From assembly GCF_025950095.1 (NCBI RefSeq), contig NZ_JAPDDR010000002.1:434001-498000 (forward strand): a DNA stretch of 64,000 bases. The letters run 5' to 3'. The position numbers and the translations under genes are program-made. Below the pieces are notes generated by a model. That model worked only from the letters and a program-made list of their open reading frames with translations. It had not been told where the DNA came from and searched no databases. The stretch's first letter is position 1, and every line of letters begins with the position of its first letter. Source of the stretch: Luteolibacter rhizosphaerae (GTDB lineage Bacteria > Verrucomicrobiota > Verrucomicrobiia > Verrucomicrobiales > Akkermansiaceae). Below are positions 9,578 to 18,259 of the stretch, piece by piece.

Positions 9578-10669
9578 ATGATTACCCGTCTCTATTCCGC
9601 CGCCCTGCGGGGAGTTGATGCCCTCGAGGTCGAGGTGGAGGTCAGCGTCCGTGGCTCGGAGAAGCCTCTAGTGATCGTGGTCGGCCTCCCCGACGCCGCC
9701 GTGCGCGAGTCCTCGCAACGGGTAATCTCCGCGATCAGCGCCTCGGCTCTCTATCTTGCCGATGGCACGAAGACGGTGAATCTGGCGCCGGCCGATCTGA
9801 AGAAGGAGGGGCCTTCTTTCGATCTGCCGATCGCGCTGGCCATGGCCTCGGCCAGCGAGAACGTGCCCTTGGCGGCGGATGACTGCTGCATCGTCGGTGA
9901 GCTAGCTTTGGATGGTGCCGTGAGACCGGTGAAGGGAGCCCTTGCCATCGCTTTGGAAGCGAAGGCTCGCGGCCGCACGCGCGTGCTGGTTCCGGAGGCC
10001 AATGCCGCGGAGGCGGCGATCGTGGAAGGGGTCCAGGTTTTCGGTATCCGCAACTTGCACCAAGCGTGGCGCTTCCTTCGTGCGGAGGAAGAGATCCAGC
10101 CCTTCCAGATGGATCGCCGCGCTTTCTTTGATTCTCATCGCAGCTACGAGGTGGACTTCGACGAGGTGAAGGGCCAACACCACGTGAAGCGCGCCTTGGA
10201 GATCGCGGCGGCGGGCAATCACAACATGCTCATGGTCGGGCCGCCTGGCACCGGCAAATCCATGCTGGCGAAGCGGATGGCCACGATCATGCCCGACATG
10301 ACCGAGGACGAGGCGATCGAGACGACGAAGATCCACTCGGTGACCGGGATGCTCGATGCGAAGCGCGCTTTCCTCACCACCCGGCCTTTCCGTTCGCCAC
10401 ACCATACCATCTCGGACGCCGGTCTGTTAGGCGGCGGCTCGAATCCCGGGCCGGGAGAAGTCTCGCTCGCCCACCATGGCGTCTTGTTTCTCGATGAGCT
10501 TCCGGAGTTCCGCCGCAGTACCTTGGAGGTGATGCGCCAGCCTTTGGAGGATGGCAACGTGACGATCTCCCGCGCTGCGGGCTCGCTGACCTTTCCGGCG
10601 CGTTTCCTTTTGGTTTGTGCGCTGAACCCCTGTCCGCAGGGATTTCCTTTGGGGGGACAGGCAGAATGA
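9578..10669 (+). pseudogene. comM: comM/yifB Mg-chelatase-like AAA ATPase, truncated at the 3' end
   Basis: ComM is the hexameric branch-migration helicase that promotes integration of DNA in natural transformation. ATG 9578 begins [20 protein letters not shown], the usual N-terminus. The N-terminal S5-like domain, the Walker A motif [11 protein letters not shown], the Walker B region [13 protein letters not shown] and the sensor stretch up to LNPCPQG are all present. Homology stops at about base 10642. Full proteins have around 500 residues and continue with a Cys-rich loop (CPCG...C.C) and a C-terminal domain with RISGPLLDRID; neither is found here or elsewhere in the window. The last codons (FPLGGQAE) are unrelated read-through. 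A glycosyltransferase island starts right after the break. It is probably non-functional. Confidence 0.9.
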
Positions 10670-10766
10670 AGAAAGCGGGGCGTTCCGGAAGGCCCCAATA
10701 AGGGTTACTGCCTGACGGGACGTGACGATGGCATTTGAGTGGCTCCGGCTCGGTTGTGACGTGATT

Positions 10767-12353
10767 TCAGCGTCGGAGAACCTCCCCGGCGGCAAGTTCA
10801 TGGACTACCAAACCCGCGTCAGGAAATCCGGTGGGACTCTGGCTCACTGCAATGAAGGCCTCAGGTGCCCAGTCGAACCAGTCAAGATAGATTGCGCCAT
10901 GGCCTTCGTCCCGCCACTCGCCGAATGAGCCATGATTCTTCTTACGGAAATACCCGCCTTCGTAGAATTCCAGATCGTCCCGCCAGTCGTGATGGGCTGC
11001 GCGTGCCGTCCACAGCGGGTCATCGTAAAGGAATGTATGGATCGCTTTTAACCGTTGGGTTTCGCTGAAACACGCCGATGCCAGGTCGTTGTTTTGATCC
11101 GGGATCAACTGCGCGTCAGGTCTGAGGCGATGGGTGGCTTTCCAGCGGATGCCCGCCTCTTTGAATAACGGCAAGATATCGGATAGGGGACCGCTGAAAC
11201 CCCGTTGGGCGAGTATGACGGCAGCACGGCGTGACAATAGGAACCCGGCCCGCAGGCAAGGCCTGCCCTTGGTAAGCAGGGAGGGACTTCCCACCAGGCC
11301 GAAGTCCGGATCCGCAAGCTCCTCAAGTCGTTCGGGAACGAGATAAGTTTCCTCGCTACAGATAAAAATCCATCCCGCTTCGGGATGACGGTGCCGCAGC
11401 TCGAGGACAGATGTCGGCAAGAGGCCGGCCACGGACTTGTCGTCCGGATTCCCGGACTCATCATCCGCTCCTTCGCCCGCCTCGGCGCAGAAAGTGTAGG
11501 TAATCTCCGGGGGAAGCTCCAAGGTCCAAGTCTCACGTGCAACGGCGCGGAGGAGCCGGCTCCCGGGCGTGCCCAAGACCGCCACATGGATCTTTGCCGG
11601 GTTGTGCTTCTCCGGCTTGGCTGAAGGGGAAGGTTGCGGAGGCACGGAGTTACGCTGGACGCTCCACGAGTTGCACCAGAAGGTGATGGCACCGGCCCGC
11701 GGGAAAAGCTCGAGGATGGCTTCCGGAGGCATCCGCGCGAGCTGGCGTTTCCGATCATGATCCCAATGCGCCAAGGGGTAAACCCGCGGTGAGGGGAGCA
11801 AGGCCGCATGCCGGTCGTTCTCGTAGCCATAGTCGGTCAGGAACTCCGGGCCCGTCGCCTTCAGGACATCACCCTCTTCCGCGCGCTTCATCAGGGCGGC
11901 CTCGATTCCATCGAAGAACTTCAGTCCGGGTGATGGTGCCCACATGAAAGCGTTGCCCCAGAAACCGTCTCCCTGATCGGCACAATGGAACAACCCGCTA
12001 GAAGGCAACCAGCAATCAAGAGCCATCAGGCATGCGAAGTCCAGGTCCGCGTAAAGTCCTCCGACCCTTTTGAGCACGAGATAGCGCCACGCATCAACCC
12101 GCATGATGGCCTTGGGGTAGGAGCACCAGACCGGAAAGAATGCGGGGAATTCCCGCGCCACGAACGCGGCCATTCTCTCGTCGGTCCAGTATTCATAGCG
12201 CCATGAAGGATTGAGCCGCTTCCACGATTCGATCCAGTCAGTCCGGAACGGCGGGTCCGGCGGAGAAGCGGACGTCCACGTCTGATGAATGATCCGGACC
12301 ATGGTCCGGAAAGAGCCCTCTTGTGGAGGCTTGGGAAAATGCTCGATCTCCAT
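10767..12353 (-). CDS. Two-domain glycosyltransferase: GT32-like plus GT31/Fringe-like domain
   Basis: Residues 18-110 match the DXD sugar-binding glycosyltransferases (Gly_transf_sug, GT32-like): MVRIIHQTWTSASPP, then AIMRVDAWRYLVLKRVGGLYADLDFA with the DXD motif at about residues 103-105. The second half (KIHVAVLGTPGSRLLRAVARETW, then WIFICSEETYLVPERLEEL) has the layout of GT31/Fringe-type enzymes, but the acidic triad expected before TY reads SEE. The start may be 12353 or the ATG at 12302 (MVRIIHQTW); both are in frame. It is divergent from the StrF-like gene. It belongs to an island of surface-glycan genes beginning at the comM break. Donor and acceptor sugars cannot be told from the sequence. 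Confidence 0.78.
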   Translation of the reverse strand: MEIEHFPKPPQEGSFRTMVRIIHQTWTSASPPDPPFRTDWIESWKRLNPSWRYEYWTDERMAAFVAREFPAFFPVWCSYPKAIMRVDAWRYLVLKRVGGLYADLDFACLMALDCWLPSSGLFHCADQGDGFWGNAFMWAPSPGLKFFDGIEAALMKRAEEGDVLKATGPEFLTDYGYENDRHAALLPSPRVYPLAHWDHDRKRQLARMPPEAILELFPRAGAITFWCNSWSVQRNSVPPQPSPSAKPEKHNPAKIHVAVLGTPGSRLLRAVARETWTLELPPEITYTFCAEAGEGADDESGNPDDKSVAGLLPTSVLELRHRHPEAGWIFICSEETYLVPERLEELADPDFGLVGSPSLLTKGRPCLRAGFLLSRRAAVILAQRGFSGPLSDILPLFKEAGIRWKATHRLRPDAQLIPDQNNDLASACFSETQRLKAIHTFLYDDPLWTARAAHHDWRDDLEFYEGGYFRKKNHGSFGEWRDEGHGAIYLDWFDWAPEAFIAVSQSPTGFPDAGLVVHELAAGEVLRR

Positions 12354-12552
12354 CCGTGCTTTCGGGTTTGAGGAACCATCCGGCGAGAACTAGACGGAAT
12401 GGGATGCCTACCTGCCGCCGATGGTGAAGATGAAACAAGAATTGCTCCGGGCTGAAAGGATGGCGACCTTATTCCGAGGGGGGAGAGATAAGTCGACGGA
12501 GACAAGGAGGCCTGGACTTGTCATGGCCGTGAAACCGTGAAGGTTTCAGGAA

Positions 12553-13203
12553 ATGCACCGCGATCTTTCCTTTGTAACCGCTAGCCACAGATCCGAGGTG
12601 CTGGAGGAAAACCTGCTCCGGTCAGCCGTTTTGCAAAAGTATCCGCTGAAGGTCATGAGGGACTATGACAACGTGATGCGCGCCTACAACGAGGCGGGGA
12701 CTGCCCCCGGCATCACCGTGTATGTCCACCACGACGTCTTCCTGCCGGAGTCCTTCGAAGCCGGGCTGCTGAACTCGTTGGAATCGCTCGGGCGGATCGA
12801 TCCGGACTGGGCGGTAGCCGGGGTCGCGGGGATGCAAGTCAATGGCGGCAGGCCCACGTTTGTTGCCCATGTGCGGGACCGGGGCCGGGACTTGGGATCT
12901 CCCATCAGCTCGCCGCATGAAGTTCAGACTTTGGATGAACTCATTCTGGTGGTCAACGGGCCGGCTGTTTTCGACGAGTCCATCCCCGGCAATCACTTTT
13001 ATGGGTGTGACATCTGCATGCAGGGAATGCTGGCGGGCAGGAGATCGTATGTGGTGGAGGCCTATTGCCACCACAACTCCGGCCTCAACCTGGAGAACAT
13101 CCTGCCTGCGGATTTCTGGCCGGCCCGGGAATATATCGCTTCGAACTACCGGGACTGTCTGCCCATTCACACCACCTGCACCTCCATCCCGGCGACCGGC
13201 TGA
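12553..13203 (+). CDS. StrF-type glycosyltransferase-like protein
   Basis: A 216-residue protein matching the StrF-like glycosyltransferase family (Glyco_tranf_2_5): LSFVTASHRSEVLEENLLRS at the N-terminus, PGITVYVHHDVFLPESFEA in place of the DXD region, and VVNGPAVFDESIPGNHFYGCDICM followed by a His-rich end. This family has the GT-A fold, and many members are encoded in glycan clusters. It is convergent with the 955-codon multidomain gene, with 12 bases between the stop codons. Substrate unknown. Confidence 0.75.
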   Translation: MHRDLSFVTASHRSEVLEENLLRSAVLQKYPLKVMRDYDNVMRAYNEAGTAPGITVYVHHDVFLPESFEAGLLNSLESLGRIDPDWAVAGVAGMQVNGGRPTFVAHVRDRGRDLGSPISSPHEVQTLDELILVVNGPAVFDESIPGNHFYGCDICMQGMLAGRRSYVVEAYCHHNSGLNLENILPADFWPAREYIASNYRDCLPIHTTCTSIPATG

Positions 13204-13215
13204 AGTCTCCGGGTG

Positions 13216-15954
13216 TCATGCCATGAGGGGCATGGCCTGCCGGACGAAGTCGCGCGCCTTTCCGGGACTCATCAGATTGAGAAGTTTCTCGCGGTTTTCC
13301 TGGAAGTAAGGCCATTCGAGGGCGGAATCTGAAGGATGAGCGAGTGTCGGCGTGCGTGGCCCGTCCGGAATCAGGATCCCGACCCCGTAGTCGGCGTCCA
13401 CCACGATAGCCGAAACGTCGGGGAACCGGGCGCGTATTCTAACCCAAGCTTTCCAACAATCTCCCGTCCACTCGGTTTGGCTTCTGGGAACCCTCTGCAT
13501 CGCCTCGCTTTGCGGATTCATGTCGTGGCACACGATCATCCCTCCCTTGTTCAGGCATCGAAGGGAGTTGTTGATGTCCTTTTCCACCTGTTCGGCTTCG
13601 TGGAGCCCGTCGATGAAGATGAGATCGTAGGTGGACCGATTGGTTCTGAAAAACTCGTCGGAACTCGAACTCACCGAGGGGGTCGCGATCGGATAGCGGC
13701 CTGTGACGGGGTCCACGCTGCATTTGCTGCCGCATTTGATGCGGGCGAAATTCAAGCCGTCGCCGAGACCGATCTCAAGGTAGCTGGCATAACCGGCAGT
13801 TTCAATGAGGTCGTTGAGAATCGTGGTCCGATGATCCCAGTAGCGCTTGCCGGAAGATCCTACGGACTCCTCGGCAATCGGCGATGCCGCCACGGGATCA
13901 TCAAGTTCTTTGCGAGTCGTAGCGATGGCCCAGCAGGAATGGGCTCCCCAATGTGCGCCTTCCGTGACATGGCACCTCAGACGATGGGTACCCGGCGCGA
14001 GGTTGAATTCCTGCGTTCGCGAGCAGGGAGAGCGGAGTGCTCCGACGTCTTCTCCATTTTTCTCGAACTGAACGGTCCAGGAGCCCCGTTCCGAGGTTCC
14101 GGCCATGAACCCGAAGATCGAGACGGGGTGCCGCACCTCAAGGATGATCTCGCAGGGAGCATGGGCGGAGAGAAGCACATCGTAACTCCAGGCGGGATCG
14201 ACCGTAACCCGGCTTCTCATCCATCCGTGGAATCCGTTCGTGGTGATGAATCCCGCGGCGACTTTCGAAGAGATGATCCGGAATTCCCGGAAGTTACTGT
14301 CTCCGGAATCGTGGAAGTAGATGTCCTCCGGACCGGTGCAGGCGATCCAGCGCTCGGCCTCGTAGCGGTTCTGAAGATCGAAATCGGCCAATCTGGGGAG
14401 ACCCCGGACGTAATCGGAGCGGGCCCACCAGAAATTTCCCGGGACGTGCCAGCGGGGGTCCGGATTGGCGAACCCCCCGGCCGCGACATAACCTTGTTCC
14501 AGCTTCGCGCGGGCGAGCCGGTGCTTGAAGATGACGAAGTCCTCCATTCGCGACCGCCACGAATGCTGGTTGTCCCGGAGGTTTACCGATCCTTTGGTGT
14601 GGAGATACCACACGTCGCCCTCGAACCCGTCGCAAAAGTTTTGAAGGGCGATCAGGGTCGGGAACTCGAAGGCTCCAAGATCCTTGTCGTCGTAGAGGAT
14701 CTCGATCTTGTCCGAAAAAGACTCGACCTCGGCCGCTGTCGTACGCCCGGCACCCACGAGGCCGACATGGATCTTCGTCGTTTCATCCAAGAGCCCTGAT
14801 TGCCGGAGCTTGCGGAGTTGGGATGTTAGAATTTCTCTCCAATGATTGACGGCGGCGACGTGAATGAAACCCGCGACCCTCCTTCCAGTAGCGGGGATGC
14901 GGTGCGCTGGAAGGGGGCGGCGCATTCCGGGAGCGTCCGTCCTCCAAGCGCCGGCCCCGCCCTTCTGTCCGCCTTCACTGCCCGATGAAACCACCCCTTC
15001 ATCGGCAAACGTTGAAACGTGAAGATGCAGCGAGGAGATCTCGTTGCTGTAGTCCTCGCCGACCATGGGCCGTCCCTCCATCGTGATCACCTCGCCTGAC
15101 GATTGGATTTCGACGACGAAGGGTGGCTGGACGATCTGCCGGATGCCTCTCCCTGTGTCCGGGGCGCTTTCCGTCTCGATCTTGATGCCGCCGAATTCCT
15201 GATAAGGAAGGAGGAAATCCGGAAGAGATTGCGACCCTAGGGGATTGAGATAATCCCGGGTTTCGAGCAGGGCCACCCACGCGGCTTCATGGCCGTGTTT
15301 GCGAAGAACCAGTTCATGGAAACAGCCGGCCTCTTGAGGGTGGCAAAACACCATCGTCACGAAACCGGGATCGGGGTTGACTGTATGCCCTTCGCCAATG
15401 GGATCGGCTTCCGTCGCTAGAAAGACGTGATCGACCCCCAAACCGCGATGATGATCCAACCAGGCGTCCAGCAGGTCGGGGGGGACCGCCCCGTCCAGTC
15501 GTGCGCTGATCGCAACTCCGTAGGTCGGGCCGGCAGAGGAAGCTTCCGAAGCCAATGTTAGACCCCACACCGTGTGGCAGTCGCGTTCTCCGTCGATAGG
15601 TGCCGCCTCCAGAACGTGGCGGCCTGGAGACAGGGTGACCGCATTCGTCACATCGTAAGCTCCGAAAACCCTGTCCAGGGGAGTTCCGTCGATTTTCATG
15701 CAGACGCCGGCGCAGAACCTCGACGAGCCGTTGAGAAATCCCTGGAGATCCAAGGCTTCCGAGCATCTGATTTCGACCCGGGACGGAGCGTGGGCTCCCA
15801 AGGTCCAGCTGAAGGAACGGGAGTTGGTCACGGTGATCTCCTCGTGTCCCAGAACTCCGCCGAGCCCGATCCCGCCGATCTTGCAGTCGGCGCTCAGGAT
15901 CCGGTAGGGCGCGCATGTCGCCCTCAGTTGCTGATTGAGTTTCTCGATATCCAT
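13216..15954 (-). CDS. Very large glycan protein: sugar-binding, glycosyltransferase-like and methyltransferase domains
   Basis: ATG 15954 (MDIEKLNQQLRATCAPYRIL) is preferred; the longer in-frame start at 16083 would overlap the upstream gene. The roughly 912-residue protein reads as five blocks. First, an NPCBM-like beta domain (FSWTLGAHAPSRVEIRCSEA, LSPGRHVLEAAPIDGERDCH). Second, a GT92/DUF23-like block (LDAWLDHHRGLGVDHVFLAT, ALLETRDYLNPLGSQSLPDF). Third, a second glycosyltransferase-like block with GDVWYLHTKGSVN. Fourth, another beta domain similar to the first (FNLAPGTHRLRCHVTEGAHW). Last, a class I SAM methyltransferase (YLEIGLGDGLNFARI, DLIFIDGLHEAEQ, GMIVCHDMNP). The duplicated beta domains share the pattern L.PG.H.L......W, so they may be one repeated module. 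It probably decorates a surface polysaccharide; this is inference. Confidence 0.72.
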   Translation of the reverse strand: MDIEKLNQQLRATCAPYRILSADCKIGGIGLGGVLGHEEITVTNSRSFSWTLGAHAPSRVEIRCSEALDLQGFLNGSSRFCAGVCMKIDGTPLDRVFGAYDVTNAVTLSPGRHVLEAAPIDGERDCHTVWGLTLASEASSAGPTYGVAISARLDGAVPPDLLDAWLDHHRGLGVDHVFLATEADPIGEGHTVNPDPGFVTMVFCHPQEAGCFHELVLRKHGHEAAWVALLETRDYLNPLGSQSLPDFLLPYQEFGGIKIETESAPDTGRGIRQIVQPPFVVEIQSSGEVITMEGRPMVGEDYSNEISSLHLHVSTFADEGVVSSGSEGGQKGGAGAWRTDAPGMRRPLPAHRIPATGRRVAGFIHVAAVNHWREILTSQLRKLRQSGLLDETTKIHVGLVGAGRTTAAEVESFSDKIEILYDDKDLGAFEFPTLIALQNFCDGFEGDVWYLHTKGSVNLRDNQHSWRSRMEDFVIFKHRLARAKLEQGYVAAGGFANPDPRWHVPGNFWWARSDYVRGLPRLADFDLQNRYEAERWIACTGPEDIYFHDSGDSNFREFRIISSKVAAGFITTNGFHGWMRSRVTVDPAWSYDVLLSAHAPCEIILEVRHPVSIFGFMAGTSERGSWTVQFEKNGEDVGALRSPCSRTQEFNLAPGTHRLRCHVTEGAHWGAHSCWAIATTRKELDDPVAASPIAEESVGSSGKRYWDHRTTILNDLIETAGYASYLEIGLGDGLNFARIKCGSKCSVDPVTGRYPIATPSVSSSSDEFFRTNRSTYDLIFIDGLHEAEQVEKDINNSLRCLNKGGMIVCHDMNPQSEAMQRVPRSQTEWTGDCWKAWVRIRARFPDVSAIVVDADYGVGILIPDGPRTPTLAHPSDSALEWPYFQENREKLLNLMSPGKARDFVRQAMPLMA

Positions 15955-16018
15955 GACGGTTAAAGGGGATGGTTCTACCTGCTGGATTGATCCGGGGGCG
16001 GCTGCGGGTGCCGGGAGT

Positions 16019-16867
16019 TCAAGCGGGGCTCTGGCAAAAGCGTTTGGGCGGGCTTGTCTCCGCCGGGGAACAGATGGCGGCATGAAGGTCGCAATCCTTG
16101 ACCGGATGGCAGATCCCGTGGCGATGCTCCGCCTCGACGGGCGGCCGGAACCGAAAGTCCCCGAAGAGTCCCGAGGTCGAGCGGTCGGTGGCGAGGTCCA
16201 TGATCCCGCCTTGCCCCCGGTAGGCGAGCGACGCGAAGAGCACTTCGAGGAACATGAAGCGGTGATGAATCTCCCGGTAGAGTAGAACCCGTTCCAAGAG
16301 CCAGGGGGAGAGGTAGCACAAAGGATTGAACGACCTCACGGGTCGGGCGAAGCACCCGGCCCGTCCGTGCCAGTGAGGCCATCCCGGATCTTCGTCATGG
16401 TGCCTAACATCGGTGGCAGCGAGATCCGGGGCCGCCAGCGCCACCCGGGCTGCAAGCCTACTCAGATGATCCGGCGGCCCGGCGACATCATCCTCGATGA
16501 ACCAAACGCCCGAGGAAAAGTCCTGCTCCCGGGACAGGTGTCTGAAAGCCCGGTCCCAAGCCGTGATCTCGGGTCCGTCGTGAGCCCATTTGGCTAGCCC
16601 TCCGAAGCCGTCCATTTCCGTATCCGGAATCCACACCGCCTCGGATCCGGCAGGGCTGTCGCTGATGGTCTCGACCGCGCCTATACCGGCCAGAATCCCG
16701 CTCAAAGAACAAGTGGAAGGGCTCGGGGCCCGGCAGAGGACCAGAAACCGGTGGGTAAAAGCAGCCCCGGATGAGATACTGGCTCCGGATCTCCCTGCAG
16801 GATCCATCGTGGAAGGCCGCGGCAACGAGCTTGGCCGCGCTTCCGCGAATGATGGCACCGACTCCAT
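16019..16867 (-). CDS. Probable glycosyltransferase, GT25/GT2-like
   Basis: The ATG at 16867 (MESVPSFAEARPSSL) is chosen because residues upstream of it in the open frame show no conserved character; the frame is open to 17014. The core is FLVLCRAPSPSTCSLSGILAG, then WDRAFRHLSREQDFSSGVWF followed by IEDDV, which has the ED-D layout of GT-A enzymes, and then CYLSPWLLERVLLYREIHHR. It lies upstream of the multidomain gene on the same strand, 65 bases from its start, so both are likely in one operon. No closer family can be assigned by eye. Confidence 0.55.
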   Translation of the reverse strand: MESVPSFAEARPSSLPRPSTMDPAGRSGASISSGAAFTHRFLVLCRAPSPSTCSLSGILAGIGAVETISDSPAGSEAVWIPDTEMDGFGGLAKWAHDGPEITAWDRAFRHLSREQDFSSGVWFIEDDVAGPPDHLSRLAARVALAAPDLAATDVRHHDEDPGWPHWHGRAGCFARPVRSFNPLCYLSPWLLERVLLYREIHHRFMFLEVLFASLAYRGQGGIMDLATDRSTSGLFGDFRFRPPVEAEHRHGICHPVKDCDLHAAICSPAETSPPKRFCQSPA

Positions 16868-17072
16868 TTTCAAGTAACTGGCAGAACCAAGATGCCTGAT
16901 CAAGATCGAAGAGTCATGGCAAGCGGCGAGCGATGGCGTGAACCGAATGATGTGATAGTTAGGGTTCTGATGTTGGTCCCAATTCCAACGGGATGAAACA
17001 GATCGGAGGCGCAACGGATCATCGACAAATCATCAACGTCGCTCTATCGCTCAAGTGATCATCCGGCACCCG

Positions 17073-18134
17073 ATGAAGCTCACAGATTTCTTCGAGAAGA
17101 TTTTCGTCATCAATCTCCCGTATAAGGCGGAGAGGAGAGACCGTCTCACAAAGCATTTGGCCGTCGCTGGTCTGGCGAGCCCGGAAGACATCACTTGGGT
17201 AAGGGCCATTTCGGGCGACATGTGCCCGCCGCCCGACTATTTCAAAGCAGGGGGAGGCGCATGGGGATGTCTCCAATCCCACCTCCGCATCGTCCAGGAT
17301 GCGACGATGGATGGTCTCGGGAACTACCTCGTGTTGGAGGACGACGTGATCTTCCACGACCAATCGGGGGAGCATCTGCAACGCTTCATGAGCGAAGTGC
17401 CTGCTGACTGGGATCAGATTTACTTGGGCGGGCAACATCTCCGTGATCCCGAACCGGTGGAAGGTTCGCCCTTCGTGTTCAGGGGCATAAATGTGAACCG
17501 GACCCACGCATTTGCACTGAGCAACAAAGCGTTCCGGCTTTTCCAACAGCATGTCATGCACGCGCCCGACTACATGGCGCGGGCCCCCTGGCATATCGAT
17601 CATCAGTTGGGGATCGCGCACGAGCGCGGGGATTGGAACGTCTATGCCCCTGCATGGTGGATAGCGGGGCAGGAGGAAGGGACGAGCAATATCTCGGGCA
17701 AGAACAACCCCCGCTATTGGTGGAATTTCGGTGGCTACGGCATGGGGCTGCCCTTCGTGTTCGTCGAGCCGGCGGAACTGGAGGTGGTTGGGACCGGGGA
17801 ACTCCGGCGCTACCTCCACTTCGGCAATCATCTGAAGGACAACACGCTGGAGGATGTCGGCCTGGATGCCTGCGTCGGCTCTCCGGGCAGTCTTCAAACA
17901 TGGCTGAAGATGATTGCGAAGGAGGCGATCGGTTATTGGAAGCTTCCCGCCATCAGCCATCCGGCGATCCCGATTTCGGAGGTGGCGGGCAACTGGGGGA
18001 CGAGGGTGATGACACTCGGGGAAGCCGATCTAGGCGCCCTGTGCGCTTATCCTGCAAACGGTTTGTTCGCCCATCCGCTGAATTCCAAGGTCGAGTGCTT
18101 CGGGAATCTCGTCAGGAGTACGTCGGCGGCATGA
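17073..18134 (+). CDS. Glycosyltransferase family 25 protein
   Basis: ATG 17073 gives MKLTDFFEKIFVINLPYKAE, the typical GT25 start (strand followed by NLP.RxxR). The family motifs are GGGAWGCLQSHLRIVQDATM and NYLVLEDDVIFHD, with the EDD metal-binding region. GT25 members transfer galactose or other sugars onto LPS/LOS cores in bacteria. The length (353 residues) is somewhat above the 250-300 usual for the family; the C-terminal extra part (IPISEVAGNWGTRVMTLGEA) is unassigned. It is divergent from the glycosyltransferase at 16867. It belongs to the same glycan island. Confidence 0.85.
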   Translation: MKLTDFFEKIFVINLPYKAERRDRLTKHLAVAGLASPEDITWVRAISGDMCPPPDYFKAGGGAWGCLQSHLRIVQDATMDGLGNYLVLEDDVIFHDQSGEHLQRFMSEVPADWDQIYLGGQHLRDPEPVEGSPFVFRGINVNRTHAFALSNKAFRLFQQHVMHAPDYMARAPWHIDHQLGIAHERGDWNVYAPAWWIAGQEEGTSNISGKNNPRYWWNFGGYGMGLPFVFVEPAELEVVGTGELRRYLHFGNHLKDNTLEDVGLDACVGSPGSLQTWLKMIAKEAIGYWKLPAISHPAIPISEVAGNWGTRVMTLGEADLGALCAYPANGLFAHPLNSKVECFGNLVRSTSAA

Positions 18135-18259
18135 GTTCCGGATCACCCAATCCGGGTTGGGATTTTTCTTAATGGCATAACTTTCGTGATTTGATCAACG
18201 AATCTTCTTGATGCGGTGGAGATGAGTTGTTCGGCTGGTAGGGATTCCCTTCCTTTTTC

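Noticed and set aside
10669-10700. Near-palindrome GGGGCGTTCCGGAAGGCCCC after the comM break, considered as an attachment site
   Set aside because: No second copy was found in the window; it may simply be a terminator remnant.
13336-14799. 487-codon plus-strand frame opposite the multidomain glycan gene
   Set aside because: The other strand shows clear methyltransferase and GT-like motifs; this frame shows none.
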